Assembly (NCBI RefSeq): GCF_041197575.1
Contig: NZ_JBDKXB010000003.1
Location: 220,441-284,440 of the forward strand
DNA length: 64,000 nucleotides
Source: Thioalkalicoccus limnaeus
GTDB lineage: Bacteria; Pseudomonadota; Gammaproteobacteria; Chromatiales; Chromatiaceae
Direction: 5' to 3'
Shown piece by piece: positions 16,078 through 24,497 of this stretch. Made by a program: the position numbers and the translations under genes. The first letter of the stretch is position 1; each line of letters opens with the position of its first letter. Under the pieces are notes generated by a model, which was not told the DNA's origin, made no database searches, and saw only the letters and a list, made by a program, of their open reading frames with translations.

Positions 16078-17907
16078 ATGACCTCCGACCCCCTCCGCGA
16101 TTCGCTGCGGCAGCTCCCCGGCCGTCCCGGTGTGTATCGCCTGCTCGATCGCGACGGCACGGTGCTGTACGTCGGCAAGGCCAAGGACCTCAAACGACGG
16201 GTCGCCAGCTATTTCCGCCGATCGTTGAACCGTCGCATGCAGGTCATGATGGCTCAGGTCGCGGACCTCGAGTTCACGGTGACCGGCACCGAGGGTGAGG
16301 CACTGCTGCTCGAGAGCAACCTGATCAAATCGTTGCGCCCGAGATTCAATGTCCTGCTGCGCGACGACAAGAGCTATCCGTATCTCTACATGTCGACGCA
16401 GGATCCGTTTCCGCGGCTGGCCTTCTATCGGGGTTCACGCAAAGGCCCGGGGCGTTTCTTCGGCCCCTACCCGAGTGCATCGGCGGTGCGCGAGACCTTG
16501 CAGCTCCTGCAGAAGCTCTTTCCGGTGCGCCAGTGCGAGGATGGCTTCTTTCGCAATCGTTCGCGTCCGTGCTTGCAGTATCAGATCAAACGCTGCAGCG
16601 GTCCCTGTGTCGGGCTGGTCGAGCCGGCCGACTATGCCGACGATGTCGCCCGCACCGCGAAGTTCCTCGAGGGGCGGACCAGCGAGGTGATCGACGAGCT
16701 GGTCGCGGCGATGGAACGGGCGAGCACGGAACTGGCCTTCGAACGGGCGGCGACGCTGCGCGATCAGATTCAGACGCTGCGACGGATACAGCAGCATCAA
16801 GCCGTGAGCGGCGAGGGTGGCGACCTGGATATCATCGCGGGTGCGCAGCAGGGGGGCACCCATTGCGTGGTCGTCTTCTTCGTTCGTTCCGGCCGCAATC
16901 TCGGCAGCAAGACCTTCTTTCCGCAGGCCCCGCCGGACACCGACGAGGCTGCGTTGCTCGCTGGCTTCATCGCGCAGTTCTACCACGACAAACCGGTACC
17001 GCCCGAGATCCTGACGAGTGCGTTGCCCGATGAGGCGGCGTTGCTCGCGGAGGCCCTGTCGCAACGGGTCGGAAGGCGTGTGCGAATCCAAGCGCGCGTG
17101 CGCGCCGAACGCGCGCGCTGGCTGGCGCTGGCGCGTTCGAACGCGGAGGTGGCGCTCAAGTCACGGCTCGGCAGTCAGGCCGGTTATGGACGTCGGCTCG
17201 ATGCCCTGCGCTTGGCCCTGCGGCTCGGCGAACGACCGCAACGCCTGGAATGCTTCGATGTCAGTCACACCGGCGGCGAACAGACGGTCGCGGCGTGCGT
17301 CGTGTTCGATGGTGAAGGCCCGCGGAAATCCGATTATCGGCGGTTCAACATCGACGGGGTGGCCCCGGGCGATGACTATGACGCGATGCGTCAGGCCTTG
17401 CGGCGGCGTTATACGCGGGTCAGTCGCGGTGAAGCCCCGCTGCCGGACGTCCTCTTGATCGATGGTGGTCGGGGCCAGTTGAGTGCGGTCTCCGAGGTCT
17501 TGCAGGAGCTCGGGATCGGGGGGCTCATGCTGGTCGGTGTCAGCAAGGGCGCCGATCGCCGTCCCGGCCAGGAGCGGCTGTGGTTGTTCGGCCGGGAGGC
17601 TCCCGTTATACTCGCGCCTGATTCCCCCGCCATGCATCTGATCCAGCAAATCCGAGACGAGGCGCACCGGTTCGCCATCACAGGCCATCGGCAGCGGCGC
17701 GGCAAGGCTCGTACCGGGTCCGCCCTCGAAGGCATCCGCGGCGTCGGCCCCAAACGTCGGCAGCGGCTATTGCGGCAATTCGGTGGTCTGCACGGGCTCG
17801 CCCGGGCCGGTATCGACGATATCGCTCAAGTCAATGGCATCAGTCGCGACTTGGCGCGGCAGATCTACGAGGCGTGCCGACAGGATTCAGGGGTTTCCGG
17901 GTCATGA
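16078..17907 (+). CDS. uvrC: UvrC, excinuclease ABC subunit C
   Basis: UvrC makes both incisions in nucleotide excision repair. The 609-residue protein is full length (610 in E. coli). The GIY-YIG nuclease is at residues 15-95 (PGVYRLLDRDGTVLYVGKAK), the UVR motif that binds UvrB lies around residue 205 (LAFERAATLRDQIQTLRRIQ), the RNase H-like 5' nuclease contains ECFDVSHTGG and DVLLIDGGRGQLSA, and a helix-hairpin-helix pair ends the protein (GIRGVGPKRRQRLLRQFGG). It lies 20 bp after uvrY. Confidence 0.98.
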   Translation: MTSDPLRDSLRQLPGRPGVYRLLDRDGTVLYVGKAKDLKRRVASYFRRSLNRRMQVMMAQVADLEFTVTGTEGEALLLESNLIKSLRPRFNVLLRDDKSYPYLYMSTQDPFPRLAFYRGSRKGPGRFFGPYPSASAVRETLQLLQKLFPVRQCEDGFFRNRSRPCLQYQIKRCSGPCVGLVEPADYADDVARTAKFLEGRTSEVIDELVAAMERASTELAFERAATLRDQIQTLRRIQQHQAVSGEGGDLDIIAGAQQGGTHCVVVFFVRSGRNLGSKTFFPQAPPDTDEAALLAGFIAQFYHDKPVPPEILTSALPDEAALLAEALSQRVGRRVRIQARVRAERARWLALARSNAEVALKSRLGSQAGYGRRLDALRLALRLGERPQRLECFDVSHTGGEQTVAACVVFDGEGPRKSDYRRFNIDGVAPGDDYDAMRQALRRRYTRVSRGEAPLPDVLLIDGGRGQLSAVSEVLQELGIGGLMLVGVSKGADRRPGQERLWLFGREAPVILAPDSPAMHLIQQIRDEAHRFAITGHRQRRGKARTGSALEGIRGVGPKRRQRLLRQFGGLHGLARAGIDDIAQVNGISRDLARQIYEACRQDSGVSGS

Positions 17908-18001
17908 AACGCACGCCGGAAGCCTCCTCGGGCGTGGCCCGAGCCCTTTTCGTCCGGTGGCCGCGCCGCCGTGTCAATCAGAACCAGGCCAGTTCGCGCA
18001 C

Positions 18002-18613
18002 ATGTGGAATACGCCCAATATCCTGACATTGGCGCGCATCGGGCTGATCCCCGTGCTCGTCGTGGTCTTCTATTGGCCGGCCGAGTGGGCGGCCATCGCC
18101 AGCGCGCTGGTGTTTGCGGTCGCGGCCCTGACCGACCTGCTCGATGGGTATCTGGCTCGCAAATTGGGCCAGACCTCGGCACTCGGGGCCTTCCTGGATC
18201 CGGTGGCCGACAAGCTGATGGTGGCCATCGCGCTGGTCCTGCTCGTCCAAGCGGAGCCGACACCAGCCCTGGCGATCGCGGCGGCCATCATCATCGGTCG
18301 CGAGATCACCGTGTCGGCCGTTCGGGAATGGATGGCCGAGATCGGCGAACGGGCCAAGGTCGCCGTGTCCTTGATCGGCAAGTTCAAGACCACTGCCCAG
18401 ATGGTCGCCATCACGCTGTTGCTGCTGCGCGACTCGATCGGCGGGGTCCCGACCCATTCGATCGGGATGGTGCTGTTGTACATCGCGGCGGCCTTGACGC
18501 TCTGGTCGATGCTCGTCTACTTGCGGGCCGCCTGGCCGATTCTCAGCGCACCGGGCGAGCCGCCGACCGGCCGGCGTGCGGAAGACGGTGCCGCATCGCC
18601 AGATGAGGCTTGA
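18002..18613 (+). CDS. pgsA: Phosphatidylglycerophosphate synthase
   Basis: PgsA makes phosphatidylglycerol phosphate from CDP-diacylglycerol and glycerol-3-phosphate. The 203-residue protein is a multi-pass membrane enzyme whose CDP-alcohol phosphotransferase motif is complete (D-G-x2-A-R-x8-G-x3-D-x3-D: LTDLLDGYLARKLG followed by GAFLDPVADKL). The ATG at 18002 gives the canonical MWNTPNILTLARI start; longer in-frame starts would overlap uvrC. The C-terminal tail after residue 185 is polar and variable. Its stop codon overlaps the -35 element of the tRNA-Gly promoter. Confidence 0.96.
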   Translation: MWNTPNILTLARIGLIPVLVVVFYWPAEWAAIASALVFAVAALTDLLDGYLARKLGQTSALGAFLDPVADKLMVAIALVLLVQAEPTPALAIAAAIIIGREITVSAVREWMAEIGERAKVAVSLIGKFKTTAQMVAITLLLLRDSIGGVPTHSIGMVLLYIAAALTLWSMLVYLRAAWPILSAPGEPPTGRRAEDGAASPDEA

Positions 18614-18637
18614 CAGCGGATCGCGAAGCACTAGAAT
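18610..18637 (+). promoter_or_regulatory. Sigma-70 promoter of tRNA-Gly, overlapping the pgsA stop
   Basis: A consensus TTGACA is followed by a 16 bp spacer and TAGAAT. The predicted start is about 8 bp before the tRNA 5' end. The TTGACA contains the pgsA TGA stop, so the promoter is nested in the end of that gene. Confidence 0.75.
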
Positions 18638-18651
18638 ATCCGCTTCACCCA

Positions 18652-18727
<76 letters not shown>

Positions 18728-18772
18728 AACGCACAGCGACGGGGTTTCGACGGAATCCCGTAGCCATCGAAG

Positions 18773-18795
18773 AAAGGGCCTTTGGCCCTTTTTTT
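18773..18795 (+). terminator. Intrinsic terminator after tRNA-Gly
   Basis: The stem AAAGGGCC/GGCCCTTT with a 3-nt loop leads into a run of T. It lies 45 bp beyond the tRNA. Confidence 0.85.
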
Positions 18796-18879
18796 GTGCC
18801 TCGAAAGCCGTGTATCGGCCATTTCCGCGCCAACGCCATCCGGAGTCATTCGAGGCACGCAGCCCTGGCGGATTGAGGC

Positions 18880-19803
18880 ATGGCGATGACGACGAAACAG
18901 GCCGCGAGGCTCGCGAACCGAGGCATCCCGGTCCGGCTGAATCTGGGGTTGGCCGGCTTGCTGATCGGGATCGGGCTGGGCTCGGTCCTGCTGTTGCCAT
19001 GGCTCGTGGCAACGAACCCGGCCTGGGGTCTGTTGCTCGCCTTGTTCGTCGTCACGACACCGACGCTGTGGGTCTTGATCCATGAGGCGATTCACCACTC
19101 GCTGCATCCGTCGCGCCGCACGAACGACGCGTTCGGCCGCGTGCTCGCGATCGCCTTCGGTGCCCCCTTCCATGTGCTGCGCTTCGGCCACATCGAGCAT
19201 CATCGGGCCTATGTCCTGCCGGATACGCGCACCGGTGCGTCGCGGCCGCGGTTCGTCGCCGTGTCCTTTCACTATGCGCGGATCATGGGTGGCCTCTACC
19301 TCGCCGAGGTCGCGACGCTGGTGGCGGTCTGGCTGCCGCGGCGCGCCCTTCGGTGGGTCGCCCGCCAGGCCGTCAGCCGCTATGCGGATCGCGCGGGCGA
19401 GCATCTCGAGCGCCTCGACCGCACGCTGCTGGCGCCGGCTGGCCTTGCGCGCTTTCGCCTCGATAGCCTGCTGATCCTGGTGCTCTTCGGCGCGGGATTC
19501 TGGCTCTACGGCGCCGATGCCTGGATGCTGCTGGCGGCACTGCTCGGCCGCGCCGTCCTGGTCTCCTTCATGGATAACATCTACCACCATCGGCCGGTTG
19601 GGGTGCCGAGGCGAACCTTGAACCTGAGGTTGCCCGCGTGGGCCTCGGCCGGGATCCTGCACGCCAACCGGCACGCAGTGCATCATCGTGACCCCGGTCT
19701 TCCGTGGATTGCGCTACCGCACGCCGAGGATCCATCCCGCCCGGATTTCGACCGGGCATTTTTCGAGGCCGCGCTCGAGCAGCTTCTGAAGCCCTCGGCC
19801 TGA
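18880..19803 (+). CDS. Membrane fatty acid desaturase family protein
   Basis: The 307-residue protein has the three histidine boxes of the membrane di-iron desaturase/hydroxylase superfamily: HEAIHHSLH near residue 67, HIEHHRAY near 107, and HANRHAVHH near 265. Two paired hydrophobic segments (residues 22-60 and 205-235) fit the usual four-helix topology. Substrate cannot be told from sequence; acyl lipids are most likely, with carotenoids or alkanes as alternatives. It is monocistronic, with no partner ferredoxin gene next to it. Confidence 0.85.
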   Translation: MAMTTKQAARLANRGIPVRLNLGLAGLLIGIGLGSVLLLPWLVATNPAWGLLLALFVVTTPTLWVLIHEAIHHSLHPSRRTNDAFGRVLAIAFGAPFHVLRFGHIEHHRAYVLPDTRTGASRPRFVAVSFHYARIMGGLYLAEVATLVAVWLPRRALRWVARQAVSRYADRAGEHLERLDRTLLAPAGLARFRLDSLLILVLFGAGFWLYGADAWMLLAALLGRAVLVSFMDNIYHHRPVGVPRRTLNLRLPAWASAGILHANRHAVHHRDPGLPWIALPHAEDPSRPDFDRAFFEAALEQLLKPSA

Positions 19804-19934
19804 TGCCGGATCGATCGCGTAACTTTCTATTTCAACAGCCATTGAGGTCATGGAACGCATCCTGCCGGGTTTGTCGATGCTCGAAGACGAGCTGCTCAAT
19901 CCGCCCGAGATCAGGCGGTCGAGTGCCACGACGA

Positions 19935-19968
19935 AAAAAGGGCTTGCGCGTTGGCGCAAGCCCTTTTT
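19935..19968. terminator. Bidirectional terminator between desaturase and tRNA-Glu
   Basis: A 15-bp perfect stem (AAAAAGGGCTTGCGC and its complement, 4-nt loop) is flanked by A5 on one side and T5 on the other, so it can stop transcription from both directions. It serves tRNA-Glu on the minus strand and read-through from the desaturase on the plus strand. Confidence 0.9.
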
Positions 19969-19973
19969 GTGTT

Positions 19974-20048
19974 TGGCGCTCCCTAGGGGATTCGAACCCC
20001 TGTTACCGGCGTGAGAGGCCAGCGTCCTAACCACTAGACGAAGGGAGC
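19974..20048 (-). tRNA. tRNA-Glu (CTC)
   Basis: A complete 75-nt cloverleaf on the minus strand: acceptor GCTCCCT/AGGGAGC, discriminator G and an encoded CCA. The anticodon stem CTGGC/GCCGG holds loop CTCTCAC with anticodon CTC. The T arm AGGGG-TTCGAAT-CCCCT matches other tRNA-Glu genes. The CTC isoacceptor reads GAG, which is abundant in this GC-rich genome; a TTC isoacceptor must be encoded elsewhere. Confidence 0.95.
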
Positions 20049-20071
20049 AGATTGGAAACCGGAAAGCGAGT

Positions 20072-20099
20072 ATTATACTGGGACGCCGGCTTTTAACAA
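20072..20099 (-). promoter_or_regulatory. Sigma-70 promoter of tRNA-Glu
   Basis: On the minus strand TTGTTA, a 16 bp spacer and a perfect TATAAT lie 24 bp upstream of the tRNA 5' end. Confidence 0.75.
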
Positions 20100-20208
20100 G
20101 TCGCTCAGCCCTTTTCGAAGGACCCATCGGGGCCTTCGCCTCGGCCGCAGGGATAGGCCCTGCCACCCGTCCGACTGTGCCGGCACCAGGATTCCCATCG
20201 ATAACGCC

Positions 20209-21549
20209 ATGCCGGATCAAGACCAGACACCCATCCCTTTCTCGTCCAACCCGCCGCTGATCGTTCCGCGCTCGGAGCACCAGCTGTCGCGGGCCAATAT
20301 CAGCGCGAGCGCGCTCAAGGTGCTGTATCGGCTCAAGCAAGCCGGTTTTCAGGCCCATCTGGTCGGCGGCGGCGTGCGCGACCTATTGCTCGGGCGCGAG
20401 CCGAAGGACTTCGACGTCGCGACCGACGCGCGGCCCGAAGAGGTGCGGCAGGTGTTTCGCAACTGCCGATTGATCGGTCGGCGCTTTCGCCTCGCGCACG
20501 TGCATTTCGGCGGCGAGATCATCGAGGTCGCGACCTTTCGCGGCGGTCAGGTCGACGAGGATGACGACGGCCATCTGATCGAGAACGGCCGGATCATCCG
20601 CGACAACGTCTACGGCACGATCGAGGAGGACGCGCTGCGCCGCGACTTCACGGTCAACGCCCTCTACTACAACATCGCCGACTTCTCGGTCATCGACTAC
20701 GCCGGGGGGCTCGAAGACCTGCGGGCGGGCCGTCTGCGGCTGATCGGCGGCGACCCGGAGCGGCGCTACCGCGAGGACCCGGTGCGGATGCTGCGCGCGG
20801 TGCGCTTCGCGTGCAAGCTCGGCTTTTCGATCGATCCCGCGTGCGAGCAGCCGCTGTTCGATCTTCCCCACCTGCTTGGGGACATCCCCGTGGCGCGGCT
20901 GTTCGAGGAGCTTTTGAAGCTGTTTCTGGCCGGCACGAGTCTCGATGCCTTCGAGAAGCTGCGCCATTACGGGCTCTTCGCGCACCTGCTGCCGGCGACC
21001 GAGGCGGCGCTCGCGCGCGAGGAGCAGGCCTTCCCGTTGACCTTCGTCGCGCGCGGCCTGGCCAACACGGATCGGCGGATCCAGGAGGTCAAGCCGGTCA
21101 CACCGGCCTTCCTGTTCGCGATCCTGCTTTGGGAGCCGGTGCGCAAGCGGTTCCAGACGTTGCTGGACAAGGGCCTCGCGGCCAGCGAGGCGATGCTGCT
21201 CGCGATCGACGAGGTCGGTGCCGGGACGCGCTCGCTGGTCGCGGTGCCGAAGCGCTTCGGGCTGCCGATGCGCGAGATCTGGTCCTTGCAGCCGCGCTTC
21301 GAACAGCGCGACGGCAAGCGGCCGCATCGGCTGATGACCCACCCGCGCTTTCGTGCCGCCTACGACTTTCTGCTGCTGCGGGCCGAGGCCGGCGAGGCGG
21401 ATCCGGCGTTGGCCGACTGGTGGACGCGCTTCCAGGGGGTCGACGAGGACGGCCGGACCCAGATGACGAGCGGCCCCAGCAAGCGCCGCCGGTCGCGGCG
21501 GCGACGGCGCAAGGCGCCGACCGTCGATGCCGCCGGCGACGGGGCCTGA
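20209..21549 (+). CDS. pcnB: Poly(A) polymerase I
   Basis: PcnB adds 3' poly(A) tails that mark RNA for decay. The 446-residue protein has the class II nucleotidyltransferase head (AHLVGGGVRDLLLGREPKDF with the catalytic DFDVATDA), the second carboxylate region (EEDALRRDFTVNALYYNI), the RNA-binding neck (GDPERRYREDPVRMLRAVRF) and a basic C-terminal tail (SKRRRSRRRRRKAP). The long Arg-rich tail separates PcnB from CCA-adding enzymes. It is followed after 4 bp by folK, a common gammaproteobacterial order. Confidence 0.96.
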   Translation: MPDQDQTPIPFSSNPPLIVPRSEHQLSRANISASALKVLYRLKQAGFQAHLVGGGVRDLLLGREPKDFDVATDARPEEVRQVFRNCRLIGRRFRLAHVHFGGEIIEVATFRGGQVDEDDDGHLIENGRIIRDNVYGTIEEDALRRDFTVNALYYNIADFSVIDYAGGLEDLRAGRLRLIGGDPERRYREDPVRMLRAVRFACKLGFSIDPACEQPLFDLPHLLGDIPVARLFEELLKLFLAGTSLDAFEKLRHYGLFAHLLPATEAALAREEQAFPLTFVARGLANTDRRIQEVKPVTPAFLFAILLWEPVRKRFQTLLDKGLAASEAMLLAIDEVGAGTRSLVAVPKRFGLPMREIWSLQPRFEQRDGKRPHRLMTHPRFRAAYDFLLLRAEAGEADPALADWWTRFQGVDEDGRTQMTSGPSKRRRSRRRRRKAPTVDAAGDGA

Positions 21550-21553
21550 GTCG

Positions 21554-22090
21554 ATGGCGACGGCCTATATCGGCTTGGGCAGCAATCTCGCCGAGCCGCG
21601 CGATCAGGTGGAACGGGCCATCGCGACACTGGCCGGGCCCGGACCCGAGCGGCTGCTGGCCTGTTCGCGGCTCTATGCGACGACACCGGTCGGCCCGGTC
21701 GATCAGCCGGACTATGTCAATGCCGTGATCGCGCTCTGGACGCCGCGCGCGCCGCTCGATCTGCTCGATCGGCTCCAGACGATCGAGGCTTGGCATGGGC
21801 GTGTCCGCGACGGGCGGCGCTGGGGGCCGCGCACGCTCGATCTGGATCTACTGCTCTACGACCAGGCGTGCGTCGCGCTCCCGGGGCTCGAGGTACCGCA
21901 CCCGGAGATCCGCCACCGAGCCTTCGTGCTGATCCCGCTGGCCGATATCGCGCCGCGCGATCTGTCGATCCCCGGGCAGGGCCGGCTCGGCGATCTGCTG
22001 CGCGCCGTCTCGACCGAGGGTGTGCGCCCGCTCGACTCCCCGGCCGCTGCGGTTGGCACCCGGGCCGCTCGGCCACTATCCTGTTGCTGA
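21554..22090 (+). CDS. folK: HPPK, folate biosynthesis pyrophosphokinase
   Basis: FolK transfers pyrophosphate from ATP to 6-hydroxymethyl-dihydropterin. The 178-residue product carries the family start (AYIGLGSNLAEPRDQVERAI) and the signature GPRTLDLDLLLYD (residues 87-99) with its metal-binding aspartates, followed by VPHPEIRHRAFVLIPLADI. The ATG at 21554 gives the canonical N-terminus; an upstream in-frame start would overlap pcnB. The order pcnB-folK-panB-panC matches Pseudomonas-type loci. Confidence 0.96.
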   Translation: MATAYIGLGSNLAEPRDQVERAIATLAGPGPERLLACSRLYATTPVGPVDQPDYVNAVIALWTPRAPLDLLDRLQTIEAWHGRVRDGRRWGPRTLDLDLLLYDQACVALPGLEVPHPEIRHRAFVLIPLADIAPRDLSIPGQGRLGDLLRAVSTEGVRPLDSPAAAVGTRAARPLSCC

Positions 22091-22116
22091 CCACCGCCGT
22101 CCGACGAGGAATGACC

Positions 22117-22920
22117 ATGGCTTTGGCCCCGATCAGCATCACGACCCTGGCCGCGATGAAGGCGCGCCGCGAACCCATCGTCTGCCTGACCTGTTATGAC
22201 GCGGCCTTCGCGCGGCTGCTCGAACGGGCCGGCGTCGAGGTGCTGCTGGTCGGGGATTCGCTCGGCATGGTCCTGCAAGGGCACGATACGACACTGCCGG
22301 TGACGGTCGAGCAGCTGGCCTACCATTCCGCCTGCGTCGCGCGCGGCCGCCGTCGGGCGCTGCTGATCGCGGACATGCCCTTTCTGTCCTACGCGACGCC
22401 GGAACGCGCACTCGCGGCCGCGGGCCAGTTGATGCAGCAGGGCGGCGCCCAGATGGTCAAGCTCGAGGGCGGTGCGGCGGTGCTCGAGACGGTGCGGCGG
22501 CTGGTCTCCCAGGGCGTCCCCGTGTGCGGCCACCTGGGGCTGCTGCCGCAATCGATCCATCGGCTCGGCGGCTACCGCTACCAGGGTCGTGACCACACTT
22601 CCGCCGATGCGATCCGTCATGATGCGCTGGCGCTTCAGGAGGCCGGCGCGGGCCTGCTGGTACTGGAATGCGTGCCAGCGGCCCTGGCCCAGGAGATCAG
22701 CCTGATGCTCGAGATCCCGGTCATCGGCATCGGCGCTGGGGTCGAGACGGACGGCCAGGTGTTGGTCCTGTATGACATGCTCGGCCTGAATCCGGGCACG
22801 CCGCCACGTTTCAGCCGCGACTTCCTGGTTGGGCAGGATGGGGTCCCGGCGGCGCTCGCGGCCTATGTGCAGGCGGTCAAGACGCGGGCCTTCCCGGCCG
22901 CGGAGCAGACCCAATGGTGA
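22117..22920 (+). CDS. panB: Ketopantoate hydroxymethyltransferase
   Basis: PanB adds a hydroxymethyl group to alpha-ketoisovalerate on the way to pantothenate. The 267-residue protein (264 in E. coli) shows CLTCYDAAFARLLERAG, the metal-site aspartates in LLVGDSLGMVLQGHDTTLPV and LIADMPF, and the C-terminal PVIGIGAGVETDGQVLVLYD. The ATG at 22117 is 6 bp after GAGGA; a second ATG two codons upstream is too close to it. Its stop overlaps the panC start by 7 bp. Confidence 0.97.
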   Translation: MALAPISITTLAAMKARREPIVCLTCYDAAFARLLERAGVEVLLVGDSLGMVLQGHDTTLPVTVEQLAYHSACVARGRRRALLIADMPFLSYATPERALAAAGQLMQQGGAQMVKLEGGAAVLETVRRLVSQGVPVCGHLGLLPQSIHRLGGYRYQGRDHTSADAIRHDALALQEAGAGLLVLECVPAALAQEISLMLEIPVIGIGAGVETDGQVLVLYDMLGLNPGTPPRFSRDFLVGQDGVPAALAAYVQAVKTRAFPAAEQTQW

Positions 22921-23786
22921 ACGAGACGATGTTGGTCATCGATGAGATCGGCGCGCTGCGTCGGCAGGTCGCGCGCTGGCGCGCCGCTGGAGAACGCCTC
23001 GCCTTCGTGCCGACGATGGGCAACCTGCACGAGGGCCATCTGGCGCTCGTGCGTGCCGCACGCGCCAATGCGCAGCGGGTGCTGGTCAGCATCTTCGTCA
23101 ATCCGATGCAGTTCGGGCCGCGCGAAGACCTTGCGACCTATCCGCGGACCCTCGAGCAGGACCGTCAGGCCTTGGCGCAGCTCGGGGCCGATCTCCTCTT
23201 CGTGCCCAGTGCCGCGGCCGTCTATCCGCGCGGGCTCGCCGAGCAGACGCGGGTCGAGGTCCCGGGCCTGTCCGATACCTTGTGCGGCGCGAGCCGGCCG
23301 GGCCACTTCGTCGGCGTCGCGACCGTCGTCTGCAAGCTGTTCAACATGGTCCAGCCGGACGTCGCGCTGTTCGGCGAGAAGGATTTTCAGCAGCTCCTGG
23401 TCATCGGGCGCATGACCGAGGACTTGAGCCTGCCGATCGAGATCATCGGGGTCGCGACCGTGCGCGAGCCGGACGGATTGGCGATGAGTTCGCGCAACGG
23501 CTATCTGACCGCTGACGAGCGGGCCTTGGCGCCGGCCCTGTACCAGGCCCTGCGGCGCGGCGCCGACGCGCTGCTCGATGGCGACCCCCCGCATGAGGTC
23601 GAGCGAGGCGGCCTGGCCGCCTTGCGCGCAGCCGGCTTCAAGCCGGACTATTTCGCGGTGCGCCGCGCCGAGGACCTGGCCGAGGCGAGTGGAGAGGATC
23701 GCGATCTGGTGATCCTGGCCGCGGCCTTCGTCGGGGGGACTCGGCTGATCGATAACTACCGCGTCCGGCGGGGTGGTCTCGATTGA
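22914..23786 (+). CDS. panC: Pantothenate synthetase
   Basis: PanC joins pantoate and beta-alanine using ATP. The 290-residue product has the cytidylyltransferase-like HIGH motif (PTMGNLHEGHLALVRAA), the pantoate-binding VSIFVNPMQFGPREDL, and the KMSKS-like segment (ATVREPDGLAMSSRNGYL). The overlap ATGGTGA with panB implies translational coupling. A second ATG at 22929 is an alternative start. A terminator follows, separating panD. Confidence 0.97.
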   Translation: MVNETMLVIDEIGALRRQVARWRAAGERLAFVPTMGNLHEGHLALVRAARANAQRVLVSIFVNPMQFGPREDLATYPRTLEQDRQALAQLGADLLFVPSAAAVYPRGLAEQTRVEVPGLSDTLCGASRPGHFVGVATVVCKLFNMVQPDVALFGEKDFQQLLVIGRMTEDLSLPIEIIGVATVREPDGLAMSSRNGYLTADERALAPALYQALRRGADALLDGDPPHEVERGGLAALRAAGFKPDYFAVRRAEDLAEASGEDRDLVILAAAFVGGTRLIDNYRVRRGGLD

Positions 23787-23818
23787 CGGGTCGAGGGGGT
23801 CTGGCACGGCTCCTGATG

Positions 23819-23843
23819 AAATGCTGCGTTGCAGCATTTTTTT
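23819..23843 (+). terminator. Intrinsic terminator between panC and panD
   Basis: The stem AAATGCTGC/GCAGCATTT with a 3-nt loop is followed by more T. It closes the pcnB-folK-panBC unit, so panD needs its own promoter; a TGATAAT sequence about 70 bp before panD is a candidate -10. Confidence 0.85.
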
Positions 23844-23939
23844 GCGGCGCGCGGCGCCCATTTCTGTGATAATCCGCGCTTTTGAGTCCCGCTGGGTGCG
23901 CCCGGGCGGGGGCCGGCGATCGATTCGGAGGTGGTGTTC

Positions 23940-24320
23940 ATGCAACTGACGTTGCTCAAATGCAAGCTGCATCGTGCTTGCGTCACGCATGCGGAACTCG
24001 ATTACGAGGGGTCTTGCGCGATCGACGAGGACCTGCTTCGACAGGCGGGCATCCGCGAGTACGAGCAGATCCAGATCTACAATGTCGCCAATGGCGAGCG
24101 CTTCACGACCTACGCGATTCGCGCCGCCGCCGGTTCGCGCGTGATCTCGGTCAACGGCGCCGCCGCGCACAAGGCCTCGCCCGGCGATCGCGTGATCATC
24201 TGCGCTTATGCCGCGATGACCGAGGCCGAGGCCAATGTCTTCAAGCCCTCCTTGGTTTACCTCGACGAACACAACCGCGTGCTGCGCACCGGGGATGCGA
24301 TCCCGGCGCAGGCGGCCTGA
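23940..24320 (+). CDS. panD: Aspartate 1-decarboxylase proenzyme
   Basis: PanD makes beta-alanine from aspartate using a pyruvoyl group formed by self-cleavage. The 126-residue product has exactly the E. coli length. The cleavage site Gly24-Ser25 is in DYEGSCAID, and Lys9 and the Tyr/Thr pocket are present (MQLTLLKCKLHRACVTHAEL; YNVANGERFTTYAI). The ATG at 23940 lies 7-8 bp after GGAGG; a GTG three codons upstream would disturb that spacing. Self-processing in most gammaproteobacteria needs PanZ, not seen here. Confidence 0.97.
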   Translation: MQLTLLKCKLHRACVTHAELDYEGSCAIDEDLLRQAGIREYEQIQIYNVANGERFTTYAIRAAAGSRVISVNGAAAHKASPGDRVIICAYAAMTEAEANVFKPSLVYLDEHNRVLRTGDAIPAQAA

Positions 24321-24471
24321 GTGCTACCGTCGATGGCGAGCTGCCAGCCCTGAGTGTGAGCGCGGTGGTGAGCTGGCGAACCGCGTGCGGTCGCGAGAAG
24401 GCATGCCCGGGGTTGGTGCGGTTCGTTCCTCAACAGACCCGACGCGGCTAACCCGATCAACGAGCGCTGAT

Positions 24472-24497
24472 GTCGGGATGCGCTGCGCTTTCCCGAC
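24472..24497. repeat. REP-like palindrome beside the glgA stop
   Basis: GTCGGGA and TCCCGAC form a 7-bp perfect stem around a 12-nt loop (TGCGCTGCGCTT). A close variant lies at 29027-29056 and related CCCGACCTACG words at 27743-27878. It abuts the glgA stop codon and may help end that transcript. Confidence 0.5.

Noticed and set aside
19850..20014. Short plus-strand frame starting MERILPGLSMLEDEL with a GAGG upstream
   Set aside because: It runs through the bidirectional terminator and into the tRNA-Glu gene, so the C-terminal half cannot be real coding sequence. The start may be a decayed gene end but nothing supports it.
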